Under the pieces are notes generated by a model. The model saw only the letters and a program-made list of their open reading frames with translations, was not told the origin of the DNA and searched no databases. This document shows positions 34,012 to 42,919 of a stretch of DNA of 64,000 nt, in pieces. Source of the stretch: Imperialibacter sp040222815 (GTDB taxonomy: Bacteria; Bacteroidota; Bacteroidia; Cytophagales; Cyclobacteriaceae); NCBI RefSeq assembly GCF_040222815.1, contig NZ_JAVKCH010000013.1, positions 248,001 to 312,000 of the forward strand, in the 5' to 3' direction. Made by a program: the position numbers and the translations under genes. The number at the start of each line of letters is the position of its first letter. Positions within the stretch are counted from its first letter, which is position 1.

Positions 34012-34369
34012 ATGTATCAGTAGTTATAATTTCTGAGTAGCAAAAGCGGGACTTACCTAGTCCGTAAAACAAGCCATTGTATGTGTCCAATAGGCGGGGC
34101 TCAAATTAGGCTGAAATAAGAATTTTGGCAAAGAATGGAGGGAAATGGTGGCTGAAATATCTAAAATTCATCTGGGCGGCGTGCCAAGGTGGCATTGGTG
34201 TGAGGGTGAGTATTTGGAGGATTGCTTGCTAAGTTTCACGTGTTCACTCACCAGAATTTTATTCGAAACAAATAACCAACTGGCGAACGCTGAGGAAATA
34301 AAACCTGTCAAGTTTATGGTGATTCGCAGTGTTGACTTATTTTTATAAAGGGATAAGTGCCAGTTGCCT
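34012..34369. other. intergenic region between divergent genes, nothing supported
   Basis: This 358-base gap between the DUF1080 gene and the first regulator holds no convincing gene; a 67-codon open frame (34145-34348) has no family features. I see no repeat, terminator or clear promoter box. Confidence 0.5.
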
Positions 34370-34948
34370 ATGCTTATAAGCATCAAAAATATGGTTTGTA
34401 ATCGGTGCATCTTGATGATCGGGCAGGAGCTTGAGAAGCAAGAACTACAGGTACGAAGCGTTGTGTTGGGCGAAGTCGAATTGGAAAATGAGTCACTTTC
34501 AAAAGAGCAATTCGACAGGCTGGACGCTTCATTGCGTCTCATGGGGTTTGAGCGCATTGATGACAAGAAGGCGAAGCTTATTGAGTCGATGAAGTCATTG
34601 ATTATTCAATTCATCCACAATAAGGAATCATCTGAAAGGAAATACAATTGGTCAACAGTGCTCTCTGAGAGCCTGCATTTTGACTACAATTACCTAAGCA
34701 ACTTGTTTTCGTCTGTCGAGGGAGTCACATTGGAGCAATACATCATCAAGCAAAAAATTGAAAGAGTGAAGGAGTTGTTGTTTTACGATGAGCTCAATCT
34801 TAGCGAGATTGCCGACAAACTAGGCTATAGCAGTGTGGCTCACCTGTCGACACAGTTTAAAAAGATGACTGGTTTCACCCCTTCCGCTCTAAAGAAATCC
34901 AGGGAGATTGATATGGAACGGAAATCCCTTGATCACATATCTGAGTAA
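34370..34948 (+). CDS. AraC-family regulator with HMA-like CxxC N-terminal module (copy 1)
   Basis: The 192-residue protein begins MLISIKNMVCNRCIL, so the motif M-V-C10-N-R-C13 sits at the start of a ~70-residue segment whose pattern (strand, CxxC, helix, strand, acidic helix) recalls a heavy-metal-associated fold. Residues ~90-185 form an AraC-type double helix-turn-helix (EGVTLEQYIIKQKIERVKE, LNLSEIADKLGYSS, LSTQFKKMTGFTPS). The ATG at 34370 is preferred to an upstream TTG. It is followed after ~100 bases by a paralogue and then by exporter genes. It may sense a metal or thiol-reactive compound through the cysteines, but neither ligand nor DNA site is known from sequence. Confidence 0.75.
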   Translation: MLISIKNMVCNRCILMIGQELEKQELQVRSVVLGEVELENESLSKEQFDRLDASLRLMGFERIDDKKAKLIESMKSLIIQFIHNKESSERKYNWSTVLSESLHFDYNYLSNLFSSVEGVTLEQYIIKQKIERVKELLFYDELNLSEIADKLGYSSVAHLSTQFKKMTGFTPSALKKSREIDMERKSLDHISE

Positions 34949-35049
34949 GAGCCTCGATCATGGAGGAAGGAATTCTACAACACATTCCGGTATTTGTGTA
35001 AAGACGCCCTGCCTGTATAGCGTGTACTTTGTTCCAAAAGCATTTCGGT

Positions 35050-35622
35050 ATGGAGCAAAAGTACCAAATTCAAATAAAGGGCATGGTTTGCGATCGTTGC
35101 ATCCTCTTTGTGAAAAGGAAACTTGAACAGATGGGGTTTGTGGTGCAGAAAATTAGCCTTGGGAGCGTAGCAATAAATAAAACCCCTACGCCTGCTGAGC
35201 AGTCGCAGCTTGAGGAAATGCTTTCAGAAGCAGACCTTCAGGTTATTTCAAGCAGACAACATAAGCTAATATCACAAGTCAAGTCTGTGATTCATCAAGC
35301 TCTGGAGTCAAATTATCATTACGGCGCACCAATGAAATTCTCAAAGCAAATTTCCGAATCGCTGGGGCTAAATTATAGCTCCATCAGTAAGCTATTTTCT
35401 GAACACGAAGGCATAACCCTTGAGCAATATTTTATCTCAATAAGGATAGAAAAGGTAAAGAACCTGCTGACTTCTTCCACCTTGTCGGCAACGGAAATAG
35501 CTTACATGACGGGGTATAGCAGCGTGAATCATATGTCCCATCAATTTAAAGAGTATCAGGGCCATGCGCCTACTTTTTTCCGCAAGGCAGTACCCGAAAT
35601 GCTCAATGCCACCTGCTGCTGA
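35050..35622 (+). CDS. AraC-family regulator with HMA-like CxxC N-terminal module (copy 2)
   Basis: The 190-residue paralogue of the preceding protein begins MEQKYQIQIKGMVCDRCILF (Cys14, Cys17). GMVCDRC is close to the GMxCxxC loop of HMA domains. After the ~70-residue module come a linker and the AraC DNA-binding domain (EGITLEQYFISIRIEKVKN, LSATEIAYMTGYSS, MSHQFKEYQGHAPTFFRK). The last residues are NATCC, adding two more cysteines. The start at 35050 avoids an upstream TTG and gives the family-like N-terminus. The gene ends 146 bases before the MFS exporter, whose upstream region carries a conserved element (35689-35715). Confidence 0.78.
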   Translation: MEQKYQIQIKGMVCDRCILFVKRKLEQMGFVVQKISLGSVAINKTPTPAEQSQLEEMLSEADLQVISSRQHKLISQVKSVIHQALESNYHYGAPMKFSKQISESLGLNYSSISKLFSEHEGITLEQYFISIRIEKVKNLLTSSTLSATEIAYMTGYSSVNHMSHQFKEYQGHAPTFFRKAVPEMLNATCC

Positions 35623-35688
35623 AAGGCAAGTGATTTCCTGCACTCACATCAGGCAAGTCCAATCGCCGGTTGTTGACCGCCATGGAAT

Positions 35689-35715
35689 TATATAAATCGA
35701 ACCCATTTAAATGTA
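35689..35715 (+). promoter_or_regulatory. conserved 27-bp element upstream of the MFS gene
   Basis: The element contains TATATAAAT and ATTTAAATG and a dyad TAAAT-N7-ATTTA. It matches 23 of 27 bases with the element at 37267-37293 and ends 53 bases before the MFS start codon. It is a candidate shared operator or promoter for both exporters. Confidence 0.55.
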
Positions 35716-35768
35716 GAAGAAGGTCAGGCATTTCGAGAAACTTTGTCCCTGTATAAACAACTCAAAAT

Positions 35769-37193
35769 ATGTCTGATACAACAACAATCAAAACAAGCGA
35801 GCTCAAAGTCAATCGGTGGGCCGCTTTGGCTATTTTGTGCACAGCACAATTTATGGTAATAATGGATACGTCCATTATTGGTGTGGCATTACCGGCCATT
35901 CAGGAAGCATTGAATTACACGCCCTCTGAATTGTCGTGGATATTCAATGCCTACGTAATAATCTTTGGCGGTGTGCTTCTTTTGGGCGGAAAGCTTTCTG
36001 ACCTCCATGGCCCCAAAAAAGTATTTCTTTGGGGGTTTGCTGTGCTTACTGCTGCCTCGCTTCTTACCGGGCTGGCCTGGTCCGAAACCTCGATGAATAT
36101 CGGAAGAGCCATGCAGGGCCTTGGGGCAGCTTTGATAGCACCTTCTGCTCTTTCTCTCCTAATGACCATTTTTACAGACCCGAAAGAACTAGCCAAAGCA
36201 TTTGGCTTCTGGGGAGCATCAGCAGCTGCTGGCGGCTCGGCGGGCGTATTTTTGGGAGGAGTGCTCACCGATTACGCCTCGTGGAGATGGACCTTCTATA
36301 TTAATATACCCATGGGCATTTTCGTCATGATTGCCGGAGCAATGCTTCTGGTGAGCGGAAATAGACGAAAGGGGAAAATAGATTATTTGGGAGCAGTATT
36401 GGTGACGCTGGCCACTATGGTACTGGTTTATTCGTTAGTTATGGTCGACAAGAATGGATTGCTGACCACGCACACCATTGGCCTTTTTGCAACGTCATTA
36501 GCTTTGTTTATTGCTTTTGTGTTTGTACAAAAAAGGGTGCAGGCTCCATTGTTGCCACTTTCAATATTCAAAGCGCCAAATCTTTCAAGCGGCAACTTAA
36601 TTATGGCCTTAATGGCTGGCGCATGGATACCTCTGTGGTTTTACCTTAATCTTTATTTACAGCAGTCGCTGGGCTACACTGCATTTTTTTCCGGTTTGGC
36701 TTTACTCCCAATGACTATAGTAATCATGGTGCTTATGGTGGGTGTCACTGGTAAGCTCATCGCAAAATTTGGCTTCAAAAAGCCATTAATTGCAGGGCTC
36801 GTGGCACTTACCTGCTCACTGCTGTGGTTTTCGCAAGTTCCAGTAAACGGGAATTTCCTCTCCGATGTGCTTGGGGCCTCCTTGCTGGGAGCCCTTGGTA
36901 TGTCGCTGGCCTATATCCCGGGCACCATCGCATCAATATCGGGTGCAAAACCAGAGGAGTCGGGCCTTGCATCTGGCTTGGTTAACACTACCTATCAGGT
37001 GGGGTCAGCTATCGGATTGGCGATAGCCGCTGCCATCGCCATCGGTACTACCAACAGCTTCTCCGCCGAAGCGGGGGTGACTACAGAAGCGCTGAATGTT
37101 GGTTTTCAGGCTGCATTTAAAGCCGCCGCATGCATCAGTGGACTTAGCATTTTGATCGCTGTGTTTGGTATTAAGCAGCAGCGGCCACAATAA
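35769..37193 (+). CDS. MFS drug exporter, DHA2 (EmrB/QacA-like) family
   Basis: The 474-residue protein has about 14 hydrophobic segments, with the motif D1 region LSWIFNAYVIIFGGVLLLGG, the motif A-like loop GGKLSDLHGPKKVFLWG and the motif C-like ALGMSLAYIPG. Length and segment count are those of 14-helix proton-driven multidrug exporters. It sits between the regulator pair and the RND operon. A terminator hairpin follows (37223-37255), so it is probably transcribed apart from the RND genes but under a similar promoter element. Confidence 0.92.
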   Translation: MSDTTTIKTSELKVNRWAALAILCTAQFMVIMDTSIIGVALPAIQEALNYTPSELSWIFNAYVIIFGGVLLLGGKLSDLHGPKKVFLWGFAVLTAASLLTGLAWSETSMNIGRAMQGLGAALIAPSALSLLMTIFTDPKELAKAFGFWGASAAAGGSAGVFLGGVLTDYASWRWTFYINIPMGIFVMIAGAMLLVSGNRRKGKIDYLGAVLVTLATMVLVYSLVMVDKNGLLTTHTIGLFATSLALFIAFVFVQKRVQAPLLPLSIFKAPNLSSGNLIMALMAGAWIPLWFYLNLYLQQSLGYTAFFSGLALLPMTIVIMVLMVGVTGKLIAKFGFKKPLIAGLVALTCSLLWFSQVPVNGNFLSDVLGASLLGALGMSLAYIPGTIASISGAKPEESGLASGLVNTTYQVGSAIGLAIAAAIAIGTTNSFSAEAGVTTEALNVGFQAAFKAAACISGLSILIAVFGIKQQRPQ

Positions 37194-37222
37194 GGTACCT
37201 TCTAATTTTCTTGTTTTTTAGT

Positions 37223-37255
37223 GCAAAAAGTCTGGCCGAACGCCAGATTTTTTGC
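37223..37255 (+). terminator. terminator hairpin after the MFS gene
   Basis: Arms 37223-37235 and 37243-37255 pair along 13 bases with one G-T wobble and a seven-base loop; the 3' arm carries the T-run. Upstream A-rich bases mean it might work in both directions. Confidence 0.75.
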
Positions 37256-37266
37256 TTTCTGTAAAC

Positions 37267-37293
37267 TATATAAATAGCACCGATTTAAATGCA
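37267..37293 (+). promoter_or_regulatory. conserved 27-bp element upstream of the RND operon
   Basis: It shares 23 of 27 bases with 35689-35715, keeping the dyad TAAAT-N7-ATTTA, and ends 54 bases before the adaptor start codon (53 bases at the other gene). The agreement in sequence and spacing suggests a common promoter or regulator-binding site. Confidence 0.55.
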
Positions 37294-37347
37294 AATCAGG
37301 GCGTGTTGGATTCACGTTTTTTACATCCATAATCAAACTTCAAACAA

Positions 37348-38403
37348 ATGAAAACAAATGAATTTTTTAGCTATTTGAGCTTCCTGGTCATCGGTGCGAT
37401 TGTTGTCGCCTGCACCTCAGGTACATCCAATGACTCAAATCAAGGCAATGCGCCCATTAGTCGACTGCCAGTGGATGTCAAGGTTGTGAAATCAACCGCT
37501 GTCACCCAGGAGGAAGTCGTTGCGGGCTCTGTTGTTGCTAGTCGTGAGGTAATGATCGCCAGCGAAGTATCCAGGAAGGTTGTTGCCGTATCTTTTACTG
37601 AAGGCAGCGTAGTACACAAAGGCCAGCTGCTGTACAAGCTGGAGGACGGCGAAATTGTTGCCAAACTGAAGCAAAATCAGGCCGAACTTGGCCTGGCAAA
37701 ATTGAGCGAAGGTCGCTTGGCTGAGCTGCTGAAAAATGAGGCAGTGCGGCAGGAAGAATACGACGTTGCGCAATCGAGACTTGCGTTGCTCCAGGCTACG
37801 GAGGACTTACTGAAGAATGAGCTGGACAAGACCTTCATTCATGCCCCCTTCTCCGGGAAAATTGGAATCAGTAAAGTGGAAGTTGGTTCCTGGGTTTCGC
37901 CAGGAATGCCATTGGTTGCGTTGCAGGAGCAGGGAAGCGTAAAAATTCAATTTTCAGTCCCTGAAAAATACATTGCTTTTGTGGCAAGCGGAAAGACAAT
38001 ACATTTCCAGGCACCCACTGGTGGTTCCAGCATAGCGGCTCGCATAATTGCCACGGAATCAGGAATAGACGCTGCCAGCAGAAGTATAACCGTGCAGGCA
38101 GTGGCCGACAACCGAGACAATCGACTAGTGCCGGGTATGTCGGCAAAGGTTTACTTTTCCGTCGCTGACGAAAACACGAAGGGCCTTACTCTGCCCACTC
38201 AAGCCCTCATTCCAGGAGCCAATGGTTTTGGTGTTTTTGTGGTAAAGCAGGGGGTGGCCAGGTTCAGCCCAGTGACCGTTTTCTCAAGAAATGAGTCCGA
38301 TGCGCTGATTACGGCAGGCCTCGCCGATGGCGATTCAGTCTTGGTTTCCAACATTCTTCGCACCGGTGATGGCACTCCTGTACAAGTTGTCACTGCTAAA
38401 TAA
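37348..38403 (+). CDS. RND efflux periplasmic adaptor (membrane fusion protein)
   Basis: The 351-residue lipoprotein (VVACTSGT lipobox) has the adaptor order: beta-barrel/lipoyl part with VVASREVMIASEVSRKVVAV and FTEGSVVHKGQLLYKLED, a helical hairpin (KLKQNQAELGLAKLSEGR, QEEYDVAQSRLALLQ), the second lipoyl half FIHAPFSGKIGISKVEVGSW, then the beta-barrel and membrane-proximal domains. It bridges the RND permease and the TolC-like channel encoded next. It is eight bases upstream of the permease gene. Confidence 0.93.
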   Translation: MKTNEFFSYLSFLVIGAIVVACTSGTSNDSNQGNAPISRLPVDVKVVKSTAVTQEEVVAGSVVASREVMIASEVSRKVVAVSFTEGSVVHKGQLLYKLEDGEIVAKLKQNQAELGLAKLSEGRLAELLKNEAVRQEEYDVAQSRLALLQATEDLLKNELDKTFIHAPFSGKIGISKVEVGSWVSPGMPLVALQEQGSVKIQFSVPEKYIAFVASGKTIHFQAPTGGSSIAARIIATESGIDAASRSITVQAVADNRDNRLVPGMSAKVYFSVADENTKGLTLPTQALIPGANGFGVFVVKQGVARFSPVTVFSRNESDALITAGLADGDSVLVSNILRTGDGTPVQVVTAK

Positions 38404-38411
38404 TTGGAGCC

Positions 38412-41400
38412 ATGAGTCTACCATCATTAAGTATCAAAAAGCCTGTTTTGGCAGGTGTGTTTTCCGCACTCATAGTGATTGCTGGAATGGTTGGGTGGCG
38501 ATATCTTGGGATACGTGAGTTCCCGTTAACCGAGCCACCAGTTATTGCGGTTGTTACCTTTTACCCCGGGGCCAGCCCCGATGTAATAGCCTCTAAAATT
38601 ACGAAGCCTTTGGAAGAATCTATCGCCGAAGCGAATGGCGTTCGCACTATTTCGTCGGAGTCCAGAGAGCAGGTTAGCATCATTTCAATAGAATTCAACA
38701 GAGAGCTAGACCTTGAAGACGCCCTCAACGACGTGCGTGACAAAGTGGCGAAGTCAAAAAGCCAGCTGCCCTCGGACGTCGACCCACCAATAGTTGAAAA
38801 AGCGAGTTCCCCCGATAATCTGGTGGCATTCCTTGAAGTGGAGAGTGATTCAAGAGACATAAAGGAAGTAAGCCATTTGGCTTCAACAGTTATCAAGGAA
38901 AGAATGCAGTCTATCCCCGGCATTCAAAGTGTAAGTATAGTCGGGGAGCATAAGTACGCCATGAGACTGAGATTCGACCCGATCAAGCTGACAGCCTACA
39001 ATTTAACTCCAGAGGATATTCGCCAGGCTTTGCACAGAGAGAATATAGACCTCCCCTCAGGCAGGATTGAGGGAGAAAAAAATGAGTTGAGTGTCCGCAC
39101 CCTGGGACGTCTTACTACATCCGACGAATTCAATGACATGATTATTAAGCAAACTGCAAATTCAGTCATAAAGTTGAAGGACGTTGGCTATGCAGAACTT
39201 GGGGAAGTGAATGAGCGCAATGCAATCATTAACGGCACCAACAAGGCAGACAGAGTGGGCGTTGGCGTGGCGATTCAAATACAAAGAGGAGCCAATGCTA
39301 TCGAAGTTGTGGATGAATTTTACCGCCGCCTCGATGAATTGCGCAAGGAGATACCTACTGACTACAAGTTGATTGTAGGGTTCGATTTCACCAAACCAGT
39401 TCGTGAGTCAATTACAGAAGTGGTGGAGACGCTCTTCATCGCTTTTGGGTTGGTTGTCGTCATTATCTTTCTTTTTCTGCGTGATTGGCGATCTACCATC
39501 ATTCCCGTGCTGGCCATTCCCGTGTCAATATTCTCGGCATTCTTCATCATGTATCTGGCAGGCTTTTCTATCAATGTCCTGACGCTTTTGGGCTTGGTGC
39601 TGGCTATAGGATTGGTTGTCGACGATGCCATTGTAGTACTTGAAAACATCTACAAAAAGATTGAAGATGGAGCCAATCCTATTCAGGCGGCATTCGCAGG
39701 ATCCAGGGAAATATATTTTGCTATCATTTCTACCACCATCACCCTGGCGGCAGTTTTCTTGCCCATAGTATTTATGGGAGGCATAAGTGGGCAGCTCTTC
39801 AAAGAGTTTGCTATAGTGGTATCGGGATCGGTGATCGTGTCGGCATTTGTGGCGCTCACTCTTTCTCCTATGCTTAGCGCTTACCTGTTGAAGCAGCACG
39901 TAAAGCCCAACTGGCTTCATAGGGTCACCGAGCCATTTTTCATTAAGCTCAATGGAGGTTACGGATCACTTCTGAAAGTTTTTATGAAGTTCAGGTGGTT
40001 GGCATGGATATTCCTGATTGCAGGGGGCGTGGTGATTTATGTGCTTGGAAATAAGTTGCCATCAGAACTGGCGCCCTTGGAGGATCGGTCAAACATGATG
40101 CTTATTGCTATCGCCCCTGAAGGAGTTTCGTATGACTTCATGAAGGAGAATATGGAAGAGGTTGGTCATTACGTCAACGACAATACAGAAGGTCTCTATC
40201 AAACGTATTCAATGGTGGCCATTTCATTTATTCCTGCTCCGGCACCCATCAACGTCGCCGTGCAGAGTATCTATCTGAAAGACCCAAAGGAAAGGAGCGT
40301 GACTGCACAGGAATTGTACTACCAATATGGGGCTGCTTCAGGGCAATTTAGAAACATCCTTCTTTTCCCCTATATGCCACCTACGATTGGTACCAGATAC
40401 GGCGGAGGTCAGCCCGTGCAATATGTGTTGCAAGCATCCAATTTGGACAGCGTGGCCAGTGTGCTTCCTAAGTTTCTGGCCGCAGCAAGACAAAGCAATA
40501 AGCTAATGTTTGTTGACAGTGATCTCAAGATCAATAAGCCAGAGATCAAAATTAATATAGATCGCCAAAAAGCCGCCATGATGGGAGTTTCTATACAGGA
40601 AGTGGCCAGAGCGATGCAGCTTTCCTTTTCTGGTCAGCGCTATGGGTATTTTATGAAAAACGACAGGCAGTATGAAGTAATTGGTCAGGTGGAGCGCATC
40701 AACCGTAACGATATCAGCGACCTTCGGGCAATTCATGTCAGGTCGGCTCATGGACAAATGATCTCGCTGGACAATCTGGTAACAATCGAGGATGGAATAA
40801 GTCCTGCCACCATATACCGCTATGATCAATACACCTCTGCCACCATTTCGGCTGGCCTGGCACCTGGCGTAAGTCTGGACGAAGGAATTCAGGAGATGGA
40901 GCGGATTAAGTCGGAGGTTTTGGGCGATAATTTCAGAACGACGCTAGCCGGGCAATCTCGTGATTACGTGGAAAGTAAGGGAAGCCTTTCGTACACACTG
41001 ATACTGGCCCTGGTGCTGATATACATGATACTGGCAGCGCAATTTGAAAGTCTTCGTGATCCCCTGATCATCATGCTTACAGTACCCATGGCTATTACCG
41101 GGGCGCTTTTGAGCCTGGACTGGTTTAGCCAAAGCCTCAATGTATTTAGCCAAATCGGCATCATTACGCTTATTGGTCTCATAACAAAGAATGGCATATT
41201 GATAGTAGAGTTTGCCAATCACCTAAAGGACACTGGCCTGTCAAAGTTTGACGCTGCCATTCAGGCCGCAGAGCAGCGATTCAGGCCGATTCTGATGACT
41301 TCACTCGCAATGATTTTTGGTGCATTGCCCATTGCGATGACCCATAATAGCCGTCAATCACTTGGGATTGTAGTAGTAGGCGGGCTGATATTCGCTGGCA

Positions 41401-41510
41401 TACTCACCTTGTTCATCATCCCGGCGGTCTATTCTTATCTCGCTTCAGGTAAAAGGAGAAAGGAAGTAGTGGATGAGACGGAGGCAAATATGGTGATCTC
41501 AAAAAGTTAA
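38412..41510 (+). CDS. RND efflux permease, HAE1-like
   Basis: The 1032-residue protein has the RND layout of two repeats of six helices with large periplasmic loops. Diagnostic are GLVLAIGLVVDDAIVVLENI (Asp pair in helix 4), FPLTEPPVIAVVTFYPGAS at the N-terminus, AFAGSREIYFAIISTTITL, and the late GLITKNGILIVEFANHLK. The sequence favours the drug/organic (HAE1) branch over the metal-ion HME branch because of the DD pair, though substrate cannot be read off. It is in one operon with the adaptor and outer-membrane channel. Confidence 0.93.
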   Translation: MSLPSLSIKKPVLAGVFSALIVIAGMVGWRYLGIREFPLTEPPVIAVVTFYPGASPDVIASKITKPLEESIAEANGVRTISSESREQVSIISIEFNRELDLEDALNDVRDKVAKSKSQLPSDVDPPIVEKASSPDNLVAFLEVESDSRDIKEVSHLASTVIKERMQSIPGIQSVSIVGEHKYAMRLRFDPIKLTAYNLTPEDIRQALHRENIDLPSGRIEGEKNELSVRTLGRLTTSDEFNDMIIKQTANSVIKLKDVGYAELGEVNERNAIINGTNKADRVGVGVAIQIQRGANAIEVVDEFYRRLDELRKEIPTDYKLIVGFDFTKPVRESITEVVETLFIAFGLVVVIIFLFLRDWRSTIIPVLAIPVSIFSAFFIMYLAGFSINVLTLLGLVLAIGLVVDDAIVVLENIYKKIEDGANPIQAAFAGSREIYFAIISTTITLAAVFLPIVFMGGISGQLFKEFAIVVSGSVIVSAFVALTLSPMLSAYLLKQHVKPNWLHRVTEPFFIKLNGGYGSLLKVFMKFRWLAWIFLIAGGVVIYVLGNKLPSELAPLEDRSNMMLIAIAPEGVSYDFMKENMEEVGHYVNDNTEGLYQTYSMVAISFIPAPAPINVAVQSIYLKDPKERSVTAQELYYQYGAASGQFRNILLFPYMPPTIGTRYGGGQPVQYVLQASNLDSVASVLPKFLAAARQSNKLMFVDSDLKINKPEIKINIDRQKAAMMGVSIQEVARAMQLSFSGQRYGYFMKNDRQYEVIGQVERINRNDISDLRAIHVRSAHGQMISLDNLVTIEDGISPATIYRYDQYTSATISAGLAPGVSLDEGIQEMERIKSEVLGDNFRTTLAGQSRDYVESKGSLSYTLILALVLIYMILAAQFESLRDPLIIMLTVPMAITGALLSLDWFSQSLNVFSQIGIITLIGLITKNGILIVEFANHLKDTGLSKFDAAIQAAEQRFRPILMTSLAMIFGALPIAMTHNSRQSLGIVVVGGLIFAGILTLFIIPAVYSYLASGKRRKEVVDETEANMVISKS

Positions 41511-41514
41511 TTTT

Positions 41515-42855
41515 ATGAAAAAGTATAATAGATCATTGATAGCGGCCATTGCGATGCTAGGTATCGTGCTGCCCGCTACCGCTCAGGAGGTGCATCTTTC
41601 ACTGAGCGAGGCGCTTACTATGGCAAAAGCGAAAAATAAGGCCATGCAGGTGCAGTTATTGGAAGAGAAAGTTTCCAAAATGGAAACTTTGGAATCCCGG
41701 AGCGACTTGCTGCCCACATTGTCTGCTCAGGGAAGTTATGCCCATTACTTCGAAAGACAGGTAATTTTTATGCCTGGGGCTTTCGTTGGCGATGAAAACA
41801 CGCCGGTAGTAGACGTAGCTGTTGGTGGAAAAAACGCAGTAAATGGCTACCTGGCTTTTCAACAACCGCTGTTGTCAGAGTCCGCCCGCAGGCAGGTGAA
41901 AACCGCAACGCTTGGCGAGGCATTTCAGGCACAGGAAACCAGAGCATTCAGAGCCAGACTGACTGCGGAAGTAACCACCACCTACCTGAGGGCTTTGCTC
42001 CTGAGTGAGTCACTTAAACTGAATCAGCAAAGCCTGGAGCGGAACGTGCGCTCACTGGAAGACAGTCAATCTCTTCTCAGCCAGGGTAAGGGCTTGAAGG
42101 TGGATACACTGCGAAGCTTTATAGCGGTTGAAAATCTCAGGTCGTCTATTTCGTATCTTCAAAATCAGTATGAGACGACACTGCTGCACCTGGCCAGGAT
42201 AATTGGCCTTGAGTCGGCTGAGACAATCGTCCTTATCGATAATCTTGAGATTGATGAGGGCATTATGATCTTTGGTTCGACTGCTGCTGGAGAAGCTGAG
42301 ATTGCGGCCAACAGGCCTGATCTTCAGCAAATAAGATTGCGTGTAGAAATAGGCGAAAGTATGATGAGTCAGACGAAGGCTCAAAAACTACCCACCATTA
42401 CCATGATGGGTGCTTATCAACTACAGGCGCAGTCTTTCGATCTCAGCTTCAGCCGTTGGCCTGGCACATCTTTTTTAGGCATTCAGGCATATGTGCCCAT
42501 TTTCTCCGGGAATAAAATAAATTCCAGGTTGGGTAAGGCAAGTGTAATGCTCCAGCAAAGCGAACTAGCATTGCAGGATTTATCGCAAAAAGCTGCGATT
42601 GAAGTACAGTCTCATGAGAATGATTTGCGGGAGGGGCTAAGAAGATTGGAGATTCATGACAATACTGTTGAGGCGGCGAAAGTAAACTTTGCAATGGTAA
42701 ATGAGCGGTTCCAGTCTGGCCTCAGCTCCAGGCTGGAGCTTACAGATGCTGAGCTGGCGTTGACGGAGTCGAGAATGAACCAGCTACAGGCATTTTACAA
42801 AGTGAGAATCGCTAAGCTTGAATACGATCAAGCACTGGGATTGCTGTCAGAATAA
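41515..42855 (+). CDS. TolC-like outer-membrane efflux channel
   Basis: The 446-residue protein has a signal peptide (ending TAQE). It is mainly alpha-helical with the duplicated coiled-coil organisation of outer-membrane efflux proteins: LSLSEALTMAKAKNKAM, QARETRAFRARLTAEVTTTY-like helices, and a second copy beginning EIAANRPDLQQIRLRVEIG and ending SRLELTDAELALTESRMNQ. It follows the permease by four bases and completes the tripartite pump. A bidirectional terminator lies after it. Confidence 0.92.
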   Translation: MKKYNRSLIAAIAMLGIVLPATAQEVHLSLSEALTMAKAKNKAMQVQLLEEKVSKMETLESRSDLLPTLSAQGSYAHYFERQVIFMPGAFVGDENTPVVDVAVGGKNAVNGYLAFQQPLLSESARRQVKTATLGEAFQAQETRAFRARLTAEVTTTYLRALLLSESLKLNQQSLERNVRSLEDSQSLLSQGKGLKVDTLRSFIAVENLRSSISYLQNQYETTLLHLARIIGLESAETIVLIDNLEIDEGIMIFGSTAAGEAEIAANRPDLQQIRLRVEIGESMMSQTKAQKLPTITMMGAYQLQAQSFDLSFSRWPGTSFLGIQAYVPIFSGNKINSRLGKASVMLQQSELALQDLSQKAAIEVQSHENDLREGLRRLEIHDNTVEAAKVNFAMVNERFQSGLSSRLELTDAELALTESRMNQLQAFYKVRIAKLEYDQALGLLSE

Positions 42856-42882
42856 TTGACACCCAAACAGAAATATAGAAAG

Positions 42883-42915
42883 AGGCTGTCTCGTTTTTCG
42901 CAACTGAGACAGCCT
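42883..42915. terminator. bidirectional terminator between the efflux operon and the large surface protein
   Basis: AGGCTGTCTC (42883-42892) and GAGACAGCCT (42906-42915) pair perfectly with a 13-base loop, in the short gap between the converging genes. Confidence 0.8.
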
Positions 42916-42919
42916 TTAG

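Noticed and set aside
34145..34348. 67-codon frame between the DUF1080 and regulator genes
   Set aside because: No similarity to known proteins and no supporting signals; likely chance.
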